Assembly (NCBI GenBank): GCA_035551615.1
Contig: DASZNC010000036.1
Location: 10,427-74,426, forward strand
Source of the DNA: JAKCDU01 sp035551615
GTDB taxonomy: Bacteria > Actinomycetota > Acidimicrobiia > Acidimicrobiales > Palsa-688
Reading direction: 5' to 3'
Length of the DNA: 64,000 bases
Part shown: positions 28,233-35,837 of the stretch, piece after piece
How the letters are laid out: each line of letters starts with the position of its first letter
Position numbering within the stretch: position 1 is the stretch's first letter
Translations under genes and position numbers: made by a program
The notes under the pieces: model-generated
Database searches by the model: none
What the model was told of the DNA's origin: nothing
What the model saw: the letters and a program-made list of their open reading frames with translations, nothing else

Positions 28233-28667
28233 ATGGCCCGTAACAACGATCGGGACCGCGACCGTGGGTCGAAGAGGGTCCTCAAGGACAACCGCCCTCG
28301 TGGCAAGAAGAAGATCTGCATCTTCTGCAAGGACCATGCGACCTGGGTCGACTACAAGGACACCAGCCTGCTCAAGCGCTTCATGAGCGACCGGGGCAAG
28401 ATCCGCTCCCGCCGGGTGACGGGCAACTGCGCCCAGCACCAGCGTGAGGTCCAAGTGGCGATCAAGACCGCACGCGAGGTGGCGCTGCTGCCCTACACGC
28501 AGCGGACCGTCAGCGAGCGGGGGCCCGGCCGGGGCCCCCGCGGTCCTCGCGGCGAGGGTGGCGATTCGCAACTGGCCGATGGCGAGCGCAGGAACCAGAA
28601 CACCGACGATCTCGAAGACGACGGTGTAGACGCTGAAAACGAGGAGCTCGAGGAGGTGAACGCCTGA
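28233..28667 (+). CDS. rpsR: 30S ribosomal protein S18 with acidic C-terminal extension
   Basis: S18 pairs with S6 on the small subunit. The core, residues 20-90, is typical: KKKICIFCKDHATWVDYKD, ERGKIRSRR-type and VTGNCAQHQREVQVAIKTAREVALLPYT. It is the cysteine-containing form with CIFC and a later Cys/His. At 144 residues it is far longer than the usual 75-90. The extra tail is Gly/Arg-rich and then strongly acidic (DDLEDDGVDAENEELEE). It overlaps rplI by one base (TGATG). Confidence 0.95.
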   Translation: MARNNDRDRDRGSKRVLKDNRPRGKKKICIFCKDHATWVDYKDTSLLKRFMSDRGKIRSRRVTGNCAQHQREVQVAIKTAREVALLPYTQRTVSERGPGRGPRGPRGEGGDSQLADGERRNQNTDDLEDDGVDAENEELEEVNA

Positions 28668-29119
28668 TGAAGGTTGTTCTCCGTAGTGACCTGGACCAGG
28701 TCGGCAAGCGCGGCGACATCGTCGACGTCGCCGACGGATACGCCCGCAACTTTCTTCTGCCGAAGGGCCATGCCATCAAGGCCACGCCGGGCGTCACCGC
28801 CCAGGCCAACTCGATGCGCCGGGCCCGCGACCTGAAAGACGCCAAGGACCGGGAGTCGGCCGAGCTCATCGCCCGCAAGCTGGTGCCCATGGTCATCCGG
28901 ATCCCGGCCCGAGCCGGCTCCGGCGACCAGGCCAAGCTGTTCGGCTCCATCACTTCGAGCGACATCGCCGAGGCTGTCGCGGACCAGGCCAACATCACCA
29001 TCGACCGCCGCCGGCTGCAGCTCGACGAGCCGCTCAAGGCCCTGGGCACTCACGAGATCCCGGTCAAGCTGCACAGCGACGTGGAGTTCCGGGTGACCGT
29101 GGAGGTCGTCCGGGGCTGA
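28667..29119 (+). CDS. rplI: 50S ribosomal protein L9
   Basis: L9 has two globular rRNA-binding domains joined by a long helix. The 150-residue sequence shows the N-terminal motif MKVVLRSDLDQVGKRGDIVDVADGYARNFLLP, a connecting helix and a C-terminal domain containing KLFGSITSSDIAEAV. The length is normal. Its ATG overlaps the rpsR stop. It is last in the ribosomal operon; in mycobacteria dnaB follows nearby, but here dnaB is displaced and inverted. Confidence 0.97.
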   Translation: MKVVLRSDLDQVGKRGDIVDVADGYARNFLLPKGHAIKATPGVTAQANSMRRARDLKDAKDRESAELIARKLVPMVIRIPARAGSGDQAKLFGSITSSDIAEAVADQANITIDRRRLQLDEPLKALGTHEIPVKLHSDVEFRVTVEVVRG

Positions 29120-29144
29120 TCGTCCCAGGCTGGCCCTCGGCGAA

Positions 29145-29161
29145 CCCGGTGACCAACCGGG
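29145..29161 (+). terminator. Weak terminator-like hairpin after rplI
   Basis: CCCGGT and ACCGGG pair across a 5-nt loop. There is no T-tract. It lies between rplI and the stop of the convergent MT-A70 gene. Confidence 0.35.
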
Positions 29162-29172
29162 CCGCCGACGGG

Positions 29173-29802
29173 CTAGCCGATCGCTGAATCCCCGTAGCCG
29201 CGGAACACTCGGCCGCGGGGCAGAACGTCGGGGTCGGCTTCATTGCCCCACGCCGACCAGCCCAGGTGCGGATACCGAGCGAACATCTCGAGACGCGGAC
29301 CGGGGGAGCAGGACTCGATGATCGGGTAGAGCTCCTCCGGTTTGCGCGAATGCTCGCGCTTGCGGGTGGCCACGAAGTTCACCTGTGAACGGCCCGGGGA
29401 GAGCGTTCGGAGCCGGCCGCGCACCCCGAACAGGATCAGCTCCGTGACGTTGCGGAAATAGAAGCCGACACCCCGCCCATCGGAACCTCCGTCGCGCCGG
29501 ACCTTGTGCCACACCAGATTGGCCTTGTACTCAAAGCCCCACCCGGCCAGCACCGCCAGGCCGTCGGCCAGGAGCGCGTTGGGTACCCACAGGTAACAGT
29601 GGGATTTGGCCGCCATCACATTCGAAACGGGTAGGGCGGCGATCTCGGCCGTGGTCATGGTGTCGTAGCGAGACAACCTCCGGTGCTCCGGTGACACCTT
29701 CCCGGTGCGGTTGGCGAATCTCCACGGCGGGTCGGCCAGGACTGTTCCGAACGGCTCGTCTGTTCCCAACCCGGCCAGCGTCAGTGACTGGTCGGGGTCC
29801 AT
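29173..29802 (-). CDS. MT-A70 family adenine-N6 methyltransferase
   Basis: This 209-residue protein has the MT-A70 core: catalytic DPPW at residues 24-27, a preceding hydrophobic strand (FGTVLADPPW), a CYLWVPN segment, FEYKANLVWHKV, and the closing KREHSRKPEELYPIIE, where the SRKPEE motif is typical. Bacterial members methylate adenine in DNA, often as phage or orphan enzymes. No restriction gene is adjacent, so it is likely an orphan that could mark DNA for regulation or protection. A TAGCAT element and GGGGTGG lie just before the ATG. The target site cannot be inferred. Confidence 0.85.
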   Translation of the reverse strand: MDPDQSLTLAGLGTDEPFGTVLADPPWRFANRTGKVSPEHRRLSRYDTMTTAEIAALPVSNVMAAKSHCYLWVPNALLADGLAVLAGWGFEYKANLVWHKVRRDGGSDGRGVGFYFRNVTELILFGVRGRLRTLSPGRSQVNFVATRKREHSRKPEELYPIIESCSPGPRLEMFARYPHLGWSAWGNEADPDVLPRGRVFRGYGDSAIG

Positions 29803-29851
29803 GCCACCCCGATGCTACGAAGACGCCGCTCCCGGACGGTGGATCGGGTCC

Positions 29852-30703
29852 TCAGCCGACGTTCACGCCCTGTGGATCGGTGAAAGGACCCTCACCGTTC
29901 GCTTGAGCCTGTGACTGCGACACCTGGGCCACGGACGCGATCCGCCACGCCCCACCGGAGAAGCGGATGACGGTTTCGAGGTAGCCGGCCGAGTCGGGCA
30001 CGAAAGTCTCCAGGCCGCCGCCCGGAGCGATGGTGGCGAACCCACCCTGCAGCTGCCGGTAGAGGGTGACCGAACCAGACGCCTCGACGACGTCGATCTC
30101 CTCGCCGTACATCTCGTTGGGGGCGGGTCGTACGAACACTGCTTTCGGGTCGCCGTCCCGGTTCACGTCGCTCTGCCACAGCTGCGACTCGGCGCCGGCG
30201 GTCGACGTCGACGCCCGCCGGAGGACGAGCGACCAGGTACTGCCGACGTGCCGGTAGACCAGGTCCCGTTCCTGCAGCGGGCTCGCGCCCCCCTGGTTGC
30301 CGCCGTTGGTCAACTGCTGTTGCTCGACGATGGCGGCGATCGACCCTGATGGAGCCGAGATCACCCGGCAGCTGCCATAGAAGCCAGGGTCGATGAGCAT
30401 CCGGCAGTTGGAGGTGTCGCCGCGCGATGTCGGTGCGCCGGGCCGGGTGAGTGTGGCGCCCTGACCAGTGAGCGTCATGCCGATCACGCTGGTGGTCGCC
30501 GTCGGACGCCCGGTCGAAGCCGGAGTCGAATCCGTCGTCGCGGGATGAGTCGAGGGAGACGTGGTCGCCGGAGCCGGGTTGGTGGTCGACGGCGACGCGG
30601 AGCGGTGACCCGATGACCCGCATCCGGCAACCCCGGATGCGACCGTCAAGACCGCCGCCAACGCCGTCCACCTCGATGTCGAGTGGACCTTCACGCGTCT
30701 CAA
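29852..30703 (-). CDS. Putative lipoprotein, function unknown
   Basis: The frame encodes 283 residues with a lipoprotein signal: a basic start, a hydrophobic stretch (TALAAVLTVASG) and the lipobox VAGC with Cys28. A Ser/Thr/Pro-rich linker of about 50 residues follows. The remainder looks like a compact extracellular beta domain (for example DVNRDGDPKAVFVRP, reminiscent of FG-GAP-like calcium loops). No known family is recognised. The start is TTG at 30703, or GTG at 30694, which would shorten the N-terminus by three residues; neither has a good ribosome-binding site. It is divergent from queC. Confidence 0.75.
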   Translation of the reverse strand: MRRVKVHSTSRWTALAAVLTVASGVAGCGSSGHRSASPSTTNPAPATTSPSTHPATTDSTPASTGRPTATTSVIGMTLTGQGATLTRPGAPTSRGDTSNCRMLIDPGFYGSCRVISAPSGSIAAIVEQQQLTNGGNQGGASPLQERDLVYRHVGSTWSLVLRRASTSTAGAESQLWQSDVNRDGDPKAVFVRPAPNEMYGEEIDVVEASGSVTLYRQLQGGFATIAPGGGLETFVPDSAGYLETVIRFSGGAWRIASVAQVSQSQAQANGEGPFTDPQGVNVG

Positions 30704-30862
30704 CTACCCGAGAACCGGGTCAACGCTCGCCTCCGCTCGACGACGCCACAGAGCACTTGCAATCGCACATCTGCACCGGCCGGCCAGTCGCGCCGGGCCC
30801 GGTACCGGTCGGTCGCGCGAATCGACTCCCGACGCCGCCCGGGCCTCGACCAGAATGGGAGC

Positions 30863-31579
30863 GTGGGTGATCGATCAGCGGTAGTGCTACTGAGCGGGGG
30901 ACTGGACTCGGCGACGGTGCTGTCAGTGGCCCGCCGCGACGGATTCACGCCGTACGCGTTGAGCTTCCGCTACGGGCAGCGCCACCAGATCGAGCTGGCG
31001 GCGGCCGAGCGGGTGGCCGAATCCGGCGGCGCCGTCAAGCACGTGACCGTCGACCTCGACCTGGGGGTGTTCGGCGGGTCGGCCCTCACATCTTCCGAGC
31101 TGGAGGTGCCCCACCACGGCTCGGTCGACGAACTGGACGAGGGGATCCCCATCACCTACGTGCCGGCCCGTAACACCATTTTTTTGTCCTTGGCCCTGGC
31201 CTGGGCCGAGACCCTGGGCAGCAGTGACATCTTCATCGGCGTCAACGCGCTCGATTACAGCGGTTATCCCGACTGCCGGCCCGAGTACATCGAGGCCTAC
31301 GAACAGATGGCCAACCTGGCGACCAGGGCCGGGGTGGAAGGGCACCAGCAGCTGCGCATCCACACCCCGCTCCTGTCCCTGACCAAGGCCGACATCATCC
31401 GCCTGGGCGTGTCCCTGGGTGTCGACTACTCGCTGACCCACAGCTGCTACGACCCGCGGTCCGACGGCACGCCGTGCGGCACCTGTGATTCCTGCCTACT
31501 CCGGGCCAAGGGTTTCGCCGAGGCCGGATTGGCCGACCCGGCACTGTCCGGCCCGCGCCGCCCCGGCCCCGGCGCCTGA
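30863..31579 (+). CDS. queC: 7-cyano-7-deazaguanine (preQ0) synthase
   Basis: QueC converts 7-carboxy-7-deazaguanine to preQ0 using ATP and ammonia. The 238-residue sequence has the PP-loop SGGLDSATVL at residues 11-20 and the C-terminal zinc site (SCYDPRSDGTPCGTCDSC). The GTG at 30863 is used because the conserved strand VVLLSGG begins only seven residues later; the ribosome-binding site is poor. It is first in the queCEDF operon, its stop overlapping the queE start (TGATG). Confidence 0.95.
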   Translation: MGDRSAVVLLSGGLDSATVLSVARRDGFTPYALSFRYGQRHQIELAAAERVAESGGAVKHVTVDLDLGVFGGSALTSSELEVPHHGSVDELDEGIPITYVPARNTIFLSLALAWAETLGSSDIFIGVNALDYSGYPDCRPEYIEAYEQMANLATRAGVEGHQQLRIHTPLLSLTKADIIRLGVSLGVDYSLTHSCYDPRSDGTPCGTCDSCLLRAKGFAEAGLADPALSGPRRPGPGA

Positions 31580-32220
31580 TGGGTTACCTGGTCAAGGAGA
31601 TCTTCTACACGCTCCAGGGTGAGGGAACCCACGCCGGGCGGCCGGCGGTGTTCTGCCGGTTCGCCGGCTGCAACCTCTGGACCGGTCACGAGCGACATCG
31701 GGATCGAGCGGTGTGCCAGTTCTGCGACACCGACTTCGTCGGGACCGACGGGCCGGGCGGTGGTCGGTTCCGCTCGGCCTCCGATCTGGCGGCCGCCGTT
31801 TCCGCGTCGTGGCCCGGTGGCCCGGAGTCACGTGATGCCAGGTTCGTCGTGTGCACCGGCGGTGAGCCGCTGCTGCAACTCGACACCGAGGCGGTCGCCG
31901 CGCTGCACGCGGCCGGCTTCACCATCGCCGTCGAAACCAACGGCACCCAACCGGCGCCGGCCGGGATCGACTGGATCTGTGTCAGTCCGAAGGCCACCGC
32001 CGCCCTGGTCATCGACCGGGCCGACGAGCTGAAGCTGGTGTTCCCCCAGCACGACGCACCGCCCGAGAAGTTCGAGGCGTTAGGGATCCCCCGTCTGCTC
32101 CTCCAGCCCATGGACGGCCCTGACCGCGACCGCAATACCGCGCTGGCTGTGGACTACTGCCTGGCCCACCCGCAGTGGCGCCTCAGCCTGCAGACCCACA
32201 AGTACCTCGGCATTCCCTGA
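31579..32220 (+). CDS. queE: 7-carboxy-7-deazaguanine synthase, radical SAM
   Basis: QueE is a radical-SAM enzyme that contracts the pterin ring of 6-carboxy-tetrahydropterin to 7-carboxy-7-deazaguanine. The cluster-binding cysteines are C31, C46 and C49, in the CX14CX2C arrangement of one QueE subgroup rather than the standard CX3CX2C. VCTGGEPLLQ and VETNGTQ are also family motifs. The 213-residue length is normal. It is translationally coupled to queC and is followed 1 nt later by queD. Confidence 0.95.
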   Translation: MGYLVKEIFYTLQGEGTHAGRPAVFCRFAGCNLWTGHERHRDRAVCQFCDTDFVGTDGPGGGRFRSASDLAAAVSASWPGGPESRDARFVVCTGGEPLLQLDTEAVAALHAAGFTIAVETNGTQPAPAGIDWICVSPKATAALVIDRADELKLVFPQHDAPPEKFEALGIPRLLLQPMDGPDRDRNTALAVDYCLAHPQWRLSLQTHKYLGIP

Positions 32221-32221
32221 C

Positions 32222-32581
32222 ATGGACGTTTTCACCGAGTTCAGTTTCGAAGCCGCCCACCATCTGCCGCACGTACCCGAAGACCACAAGTGCCGGCGCC
32301 TGCACGGCCACTCCTTCCGGGTCGAGATCCACGTGGAAGGCCAGATCGACGCTCACAGCGGGATGGTCATCGACTTCGCCGATATCAAGGCCGCCTTCCA
32401 GCCGCTCTGGCAGCAACTCGATCACCACTACCTCAACGAGGTCGACGGCCTGCACAACCCGACCAGCGAGAACCTGGCTGTCTGGATTTGGCACAGGCTC
32501 AGCGGGGCCGTTCCGCTGGCCCGGGTGGTGGTCCGGGAGACCTGCACATCCGGCGTTGACTACCGAGGACCGGAGACCTGA
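32222..32581 (+). CDS. queD: 6-carboxy-5,6,7,8-tetrahydropterin synthase
   Basis: QueD turns dihydroneopterin triphosphate into 6-carboxy-tetrahydropterin. The 119-residue protein shows the zinc-binding histidines in FEAAHHLP and LHGHSFRVE, and catalytic Cys24 in CRRLHGH. The conserved VIDFADIK and PTSENLA segments are present. It overlaps queF (TGATG). GTP cyclohydrolase (folE), which supplies the substrate, is not in the window. Confidence 0.95.
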   Translation: MDVFTEFSFEAAHHLPHVPEDHKCRRLHGHSFRVEIHVEGQIDAHSGMVIDFADIKAAFQPLWQQLDHHYLNEVDGLHNPTSENLAVWIWHRLSGAVPLARVVVRETCTSGVDYRGPET

Positions 32582-33069
32582 TGACCGACACTTCCAAGTT
32601 GACCCATCTGGGCGCCCGCACCCAGTACCGCTACGACCACCCCGGGCCTGACCTGCTGGAGTCGTTCGCCCACGGCCAGAGCAATCCCGGGTGGGTGGTC
32701 GGCCTCGAGTGCCGGGAGTTCACCTCGCTTTGCCCGATCACCGGCCAACCCGACTTCGGACGCATCCTCATCCAGTACGTCCCCGATCAACTGTGCGTCG
32801 AGAGCAAGAGCCTGAAGCTCTATCTGGGCGCCTACCGCAACCACGGATCGTTCCACGAGGCCTGCACCAACCAGATCGCCGACGACCTGGTCACCGCCAT
32901 CGCCCCCCGCTATCTGCGGGTGTACGGGGACTTCCTCCCGAGGGGCGGCATCGCCATCCAGCCCCTGGTAATCCGCGCGTCCACGGTCCTCACCGCCGAA
33001 GACGAAGAGCAGTGCCGGGCTCTCATGGCCCAGTACGACTCCGTCCGCTCCACCGCCACGACGATCTGA
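32581..33069 (+). CDS. queF: NADPH-dependent 7-cyano-7-deazaguanine reductase
   Basis: QueF reduces the nitrile of preQ0 to the aminomethyl group of preQ1. The 162-residue single-domain form shows the QueF motif ESKSLKLY, the catalytic region EFTSLCPITGQPDF (Cys51, Asp58) and FHEACTN. It is the last gene of the operon and is followed by a hairpin. Its presence points to preQ1, and hence queuosine in tRNA, as the end product rather than preQ0 alone; tgt and queA are not in the window. Confidence 0.95.
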   Translation: MTDTSKLTHLGARTQYRYDHPGPDLLESFAHGQSNPGWVVGLECREFTSLCPITGQPDFGRILIQYVPDQLCVESKSLKLYLGAYRNHGSFHEACTNQIADDLVTAIAPRYLRVYGDFLPRGGIAIQPLVIRASTVLTAEDEEQCRALMAQYDSVRSTATTI

Positions 33070-33090
33070 CGGCCGCCCCCCGACGGCCGT
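33069..33090 (+). terminator. Terminator-like hairpin after queF
   Basis: ACGGCCG and CGGCCGT pair across an 8-nt C-rich loop. The hairpin starts at the last base of the queF stop codon and has no T-tract. Confidence 0.5.
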
Positions 33091-33174
33091 AAGGGCCTGG
33101 ACGCCGCCCCGAAACGAGCCGGACCCACCTGCGACGCCCGAGGAAGGCAAGCGTCGGCATGGCTCAATCCAGGT

Positions 33175-33372
33175 CTAACAGCCCACCGCGTAGCTCCCGC
33201 CGGCGTACGCGTTGCCGTTCGTGCAGACCGTCGACGGCCCGTGGCCAGCAGCCGCCTGATTGACCCACAAGAACAGTCCGATCACCAGAACGAGAACGAC
33301 CAGGCCCAGAATGAGCGGCCTGCGGTGCCCGAGAACCTCTCCCTCCCTGGCATACGACTCCCGTCGCCCCAT
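33175..33372 (-). CDS. Small single-pass membrane protein, function unknown
   Basis: This 65-residue protein has a short basic/acidic cytoplasmic N-terminus (GRRESYAREGEVLGHRRP), one strong membrane helix (LILGLVVLVLVIGLFLWV) and an outside tail of about 25 residues with two cysteines (VCTNGNAYAGGSYAVGC) that could form a disulfide. The ATG at 33372 is preferred because TAGCGT lies 7 nt upstream, as in other genes here. It lies downstream of dnaB on the same strand and converges on queF. The family was not recognised. Confidence 0.6.
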   Translation of the reverse strand: MGRRESYAREGEVLGHRRPLILGLVVLVLVIGLFLWVNQAAAGHGPSTVCTNGNAYAGGSYAVGC

Positions 33373-33379
33373 AGCACCG

Positions 33380-33385
33380 ACGCTA
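33380..33385 (-). promoter_or_regulatory. TANNNT -10 element before the small membrane protein gene
   Basis: On the minus strand TAGCGT ends 7 nt before the ATG at 33372. No ribosome-binding site is visible. Confidence 0.4.
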
Positions 33386-33549
33386 CCCGCCATCCCGCGC
33401 CCACCGCCGAGCTGCCCACCCTCCTCCGGCCGACCACCACCGCAAGAAGCCGACCACCACCGCAACAAATGGCCCCACGCCACCGTGAAGAGGGTCTGAA
33501 CCGCTCCCCGGCCGCTCCGCTGACGAAGTCCAGACGGCGAGGGGCCGAC

Positions 33550-35448
33550 TCAGACCCGAGCCATGTTCACGAACTTCGTGTACTGGTCGAGGAACGACAG
33601 TTGCACCTTGCCGGTCGGCCCGTTGCGGTGCTTGGCCAGGATGACCTCGGCCACCCCCCGGTCGGCCGTCTCCGGGTTGTAGATCTCGTCGCGGTAGAGG
33701 AACATCACCACGTCGGCGTCCTGCTCCAGGGAGTTGTGGGCGATGACGCCGTTGGCCACGAAATTGTGGGTGCCGTCCACGGTGGCGTCGAAAGTGGGCT
33801 GCACACCCATCGGGGTGATGGCCACGATCTCGTCCCAGAGCACGTCGGAGCGGGCCAGGGCGGCGAGGGAGGCGTCACCGGTGACGGCGGCCATCTGATC
33901 CAGCCGGGCGGGCGAGAACATGCGGGAGAACGATGCTCCGACACCGACCAGGGCCCGCTCGGAGGCGGGCGTCGCCGGGGTGGCCAGGTGGTAGCCCACC
34001 ATCAGCTCGTCGAGGCGCTGCCAGCCGGTGATGGTCCGGAACTTGTGGTTGGCCGTGGCCTCGACCTCCAGGCCGGAGCGCAGGGTCAGTTTGAACACCG
34101 GCTTCATGCCCGAGCTGAAGGCGTTGGTGACCGGCCTGGGCACCATCTCCCACGTGGCCTCGTCGAGCGACCACACCGTCGGCCGATCCCCGCCGGCCAC
34201 CAACTCGCCGAGGGTCACAGTGCCGCCATCGGCCAGGGCCAGCTCGGTCGACGCCGGCATGCAACCGGATTCCCGGAGGTCGGCCAGCGTGGGCCGCTTG
34301 TCGGCCCGGGCCTCGAGCTGACGGGACAGCTGCGACAGGGCCACCACCGGCACCTCCAGCTCGCGGGCCAGGATCTTGAGACCACGGCTGATCGAGGAGA
34401 CCTCGAGCTGGCGGTTCTCCTGGGAGCCGCCCGACATGAGCTGGAGGTAGTCGATGACGATCAGGCCGAGCCCCTGGTTGCGGGCCTTCAGCCGGCGGGC
34501 CTTGGCCCGGATCTCCATGACCGTCGTGTTCGGGTTGTCGTCGATGAAAAGAGGGGCGTCGCCCAACCGGGCCACCGCATTGCTGATCTTGGGCCAGTCC
34601 GGCTCGTGCAGGCGGCCGTTGCGCATGCGCCCGGCGTCGACCCGGGCCTCGGATACGAGCAGCCGGTTGGTGATCTCCTCGCAGCCCATTTCCAAGGAGA
34701 AGAACAGGGTCGGCACCCGGGCCTCGACCGCCGCGTGGGCGGCCATGCCCAGGGCGAACGCCGTCTTGCCGACGGCCGGCCGGGCGCCCACGATGACCAG
34801 CGCGTTGGGCTGCAGGCCGTAGAGGCGCTCGTCCAGGTCGACGTAGCCGGTGGGCACGCCGGTGATCGTCTCGCCCCGGTCGAACAGCTGCTCGAGGCGG
34901 TCCATCGACGCGTACAGGAGCTCGGTCAGCGGCTTGAGGCTGTCGGTCACCCGCCGCTCGGCCACGTTGAACACCAGGCTCTCGGCGTGGTCCATGGCCG
35001 CAGCTACGTCGTCGGGGATGCTGTAGCCCATCTCGGCGATCTCGCCGGCCACCGCGATCAGCCGCCGGAGCAGGGCGTGCTCCTCGATGATGCGGGCGTA
35101 GCGGGCGGCGTTGGTGGTGGCCGGGGTGTCGGCCTGCAGGGCGACGAGCGAGGCCAGGCCACCGACCGAGTCGAGCATTCCGGCCCGGGTCAGCTCGTCG
35201 GCCACCGTCACCGGGTCAGCCGGCTCCCCCTGGTTGTAGAGGACGTTGATGGCGTCGAAGACGTGGGAGTGGGCCGGCTTGTAGAAGTCCTCGGAGCCAC
35301 ATGTCTCCATGGCCGCGGCGATGGCGTCGCGCGACAGGAGCATGGCGCCGAGCAGGGACTTCTCGGCATCCAGGTTGTGGGGAGGAACGCGGTGGGGGGA
35401 GGGGGACGACGCCGGGCGCTTCCGGGCCGTTTCGATCGACTGGACCAT
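33550..35448 (-). CDS. dnaB: Replicative DNA helicase DnaB with in-frame mini-intein
   Basis: DnaB is the hexameric 5'-3' helicase of the replisome. The 632-residue precursor contains an extein of about 455 residues, normal for DnaB: an N-terminal domain (AEKSLLGAMLLSRDAI), the RecA-like ATPase with Walker A GARPAVGKTAFAL and Walker B LIVIDYLQLMSG, and DLRESG...SLEQDADVVMFLYRDE. Between ESG and SLEQ sits an intein from Cys396 to Asn572. Splicing should restore ESG-SLEQ. dnaB is divergent from dnaA and separated from rplI by the que operon, which differs from mycobacteria. The start at 35448 has no clear ribosome-binding site. Confidence 0.95.
   Translation of the reverse strand: MVQSIETARKRPASSPSPHRVPPHNLDAEKSLLGAMLLSRDAIAAAMETCGSEDFYKPAHSHVFDAINVLYNQGEPADPVTVADELTRAGMLDSVGGLASLVALQADTPATTNAARYARIIEEHALLRRLIAVAGEIAEMGYSIPDDVAAAMDHAESLVFNVAERRVTDSLKPLTELLYASMDRLEQLFDRGETITGVPTGYVDLDERLYGLQPNALVIVGARPAVGKTAFALGMAAHAAVEARVPTLFFSLEMGCEEITNRLLVSEARVDAGRMRNGRLHEPDWPKISNAVARLGDAPLFIDDNPNTTVMEIRAKARRLKARNQGLGLIVIDYLQLMSGGSQENRQLEVSSISRGLKILARELEVPVVALSQLSRQLEARADKRPTLADLRESGCMPASTELALADGGTVTLGELVAGGDRPTVWSLDEATWEMVPRPVTNAFSSGMKPVFKLTLRSGLEVEATANHKFRTITGWQRLDELMVGYHLATPATPASERALVGVGASFSRMFSPARLDQMAAVTGDASLAALARSDVLWDEIVAITPMGVQPTFDATVDGTHNFVANGVIAHNSLEQDADVVMFLYRDEIYNPETADRGVAEVILAKHRNGPTGKVQLSFLDQYTKFVNMARV
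33733..34263 (-). other. DnaB mini-intein coding segment (177 codons, no endonuclease)
   Basis: The block A start is CMPASTELALADGG. Block B is GLEVEATANHKFRTITGWQRL. Block F is the strand starting at TFDATVDGTHNFV, and block G ends in VIAHN before the +1 Ser. The Cys1, block B His, penultimate His and terminal Asn needed for splicing are present. The segment between B and F is too short for a LAGLIDADG homing endonuclease. The insertion site matches that of the Synechocystis DnaB intein. Confidence 0.92.
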
Positions 35449-35837
35449 GGGCCAACAATCAGACCGAAATCGATCTGTGGGTATCTAGACGGTGAGCGGT
35501 CTGGATTGTCGGTGGAAGACCTGGGGATAAGCCCGAAATCCTGTGGAGAACCGGGTTCTTTAGGCGTGGGAGGCGGCGAATTGTCATCTCGTAGTCACCA
35601 TACGGACCCCCTGTGACGGTTAACCGCGGGCGTTATTCACCTTCCGCCGGTGGTGCTACCGTCGTCGAACTGCGCATCGCCGGGACCATCCGGCGGGGCG
35701 CCGGAGACCGGCTACTTCCCCGGGGGGCAACGGGTACCTGACCGCAGGGTCAGTATTCCGACGTCCCTTTGGTCGAGTTCTCCACAACATGTGAACAACA
35801 TTGTGGAAGACCGGTGGCCAGGGAGGCGCTGATCCAG
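35449..35837. other. oriC: Probable replication origin (oriC), dnaB-dnaA intergenic region
   Basis: This is a 389-bp gene-free stretch between divergent dnaB and dnaA. At least six 9-mers differ by one base from the DnaA-box consensus TT(A/T)TNCACA: 35522-35530 (-), 35542-35550 (-), 35633-35641 (+), 35778-35786 (+), 35790-35798 (-) and 35802-35810 (-). The dnaA-dnaN gap, the usual actinobacterial oriC site, has only one such match. No clear AT-rich unwinding element was seen. The dnaA and dnaB promoters should also lie here. Confidence 0.6.
35778..35810. promoter_or_regulatory. Cluster of three DnaA boxes spaced 12 bp apart
   Basis: TTCTCCACA (35778, +), TTGTTCACA (35790-35798, read on -) and TCTTCCACA (35802-35810, read on -) start exactly 12 bp apart, 28-60 bp before dnaA. 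They probably form an oriC subassembly and/or an autoregulation site. Confidence 0.55.

Noticed and set aside
30704..30862. Possible preQ1 riboswitch before queC
   Set aside because: No preQ1-I or preQ1-II aptamer pattern was found in the 159-nt gap.
33241..35616. 791-codon plus-strand frame
   Set aside because: It is antisense to dnaB, whose motifs are unmistakable. The composition is typical of shadow frames.
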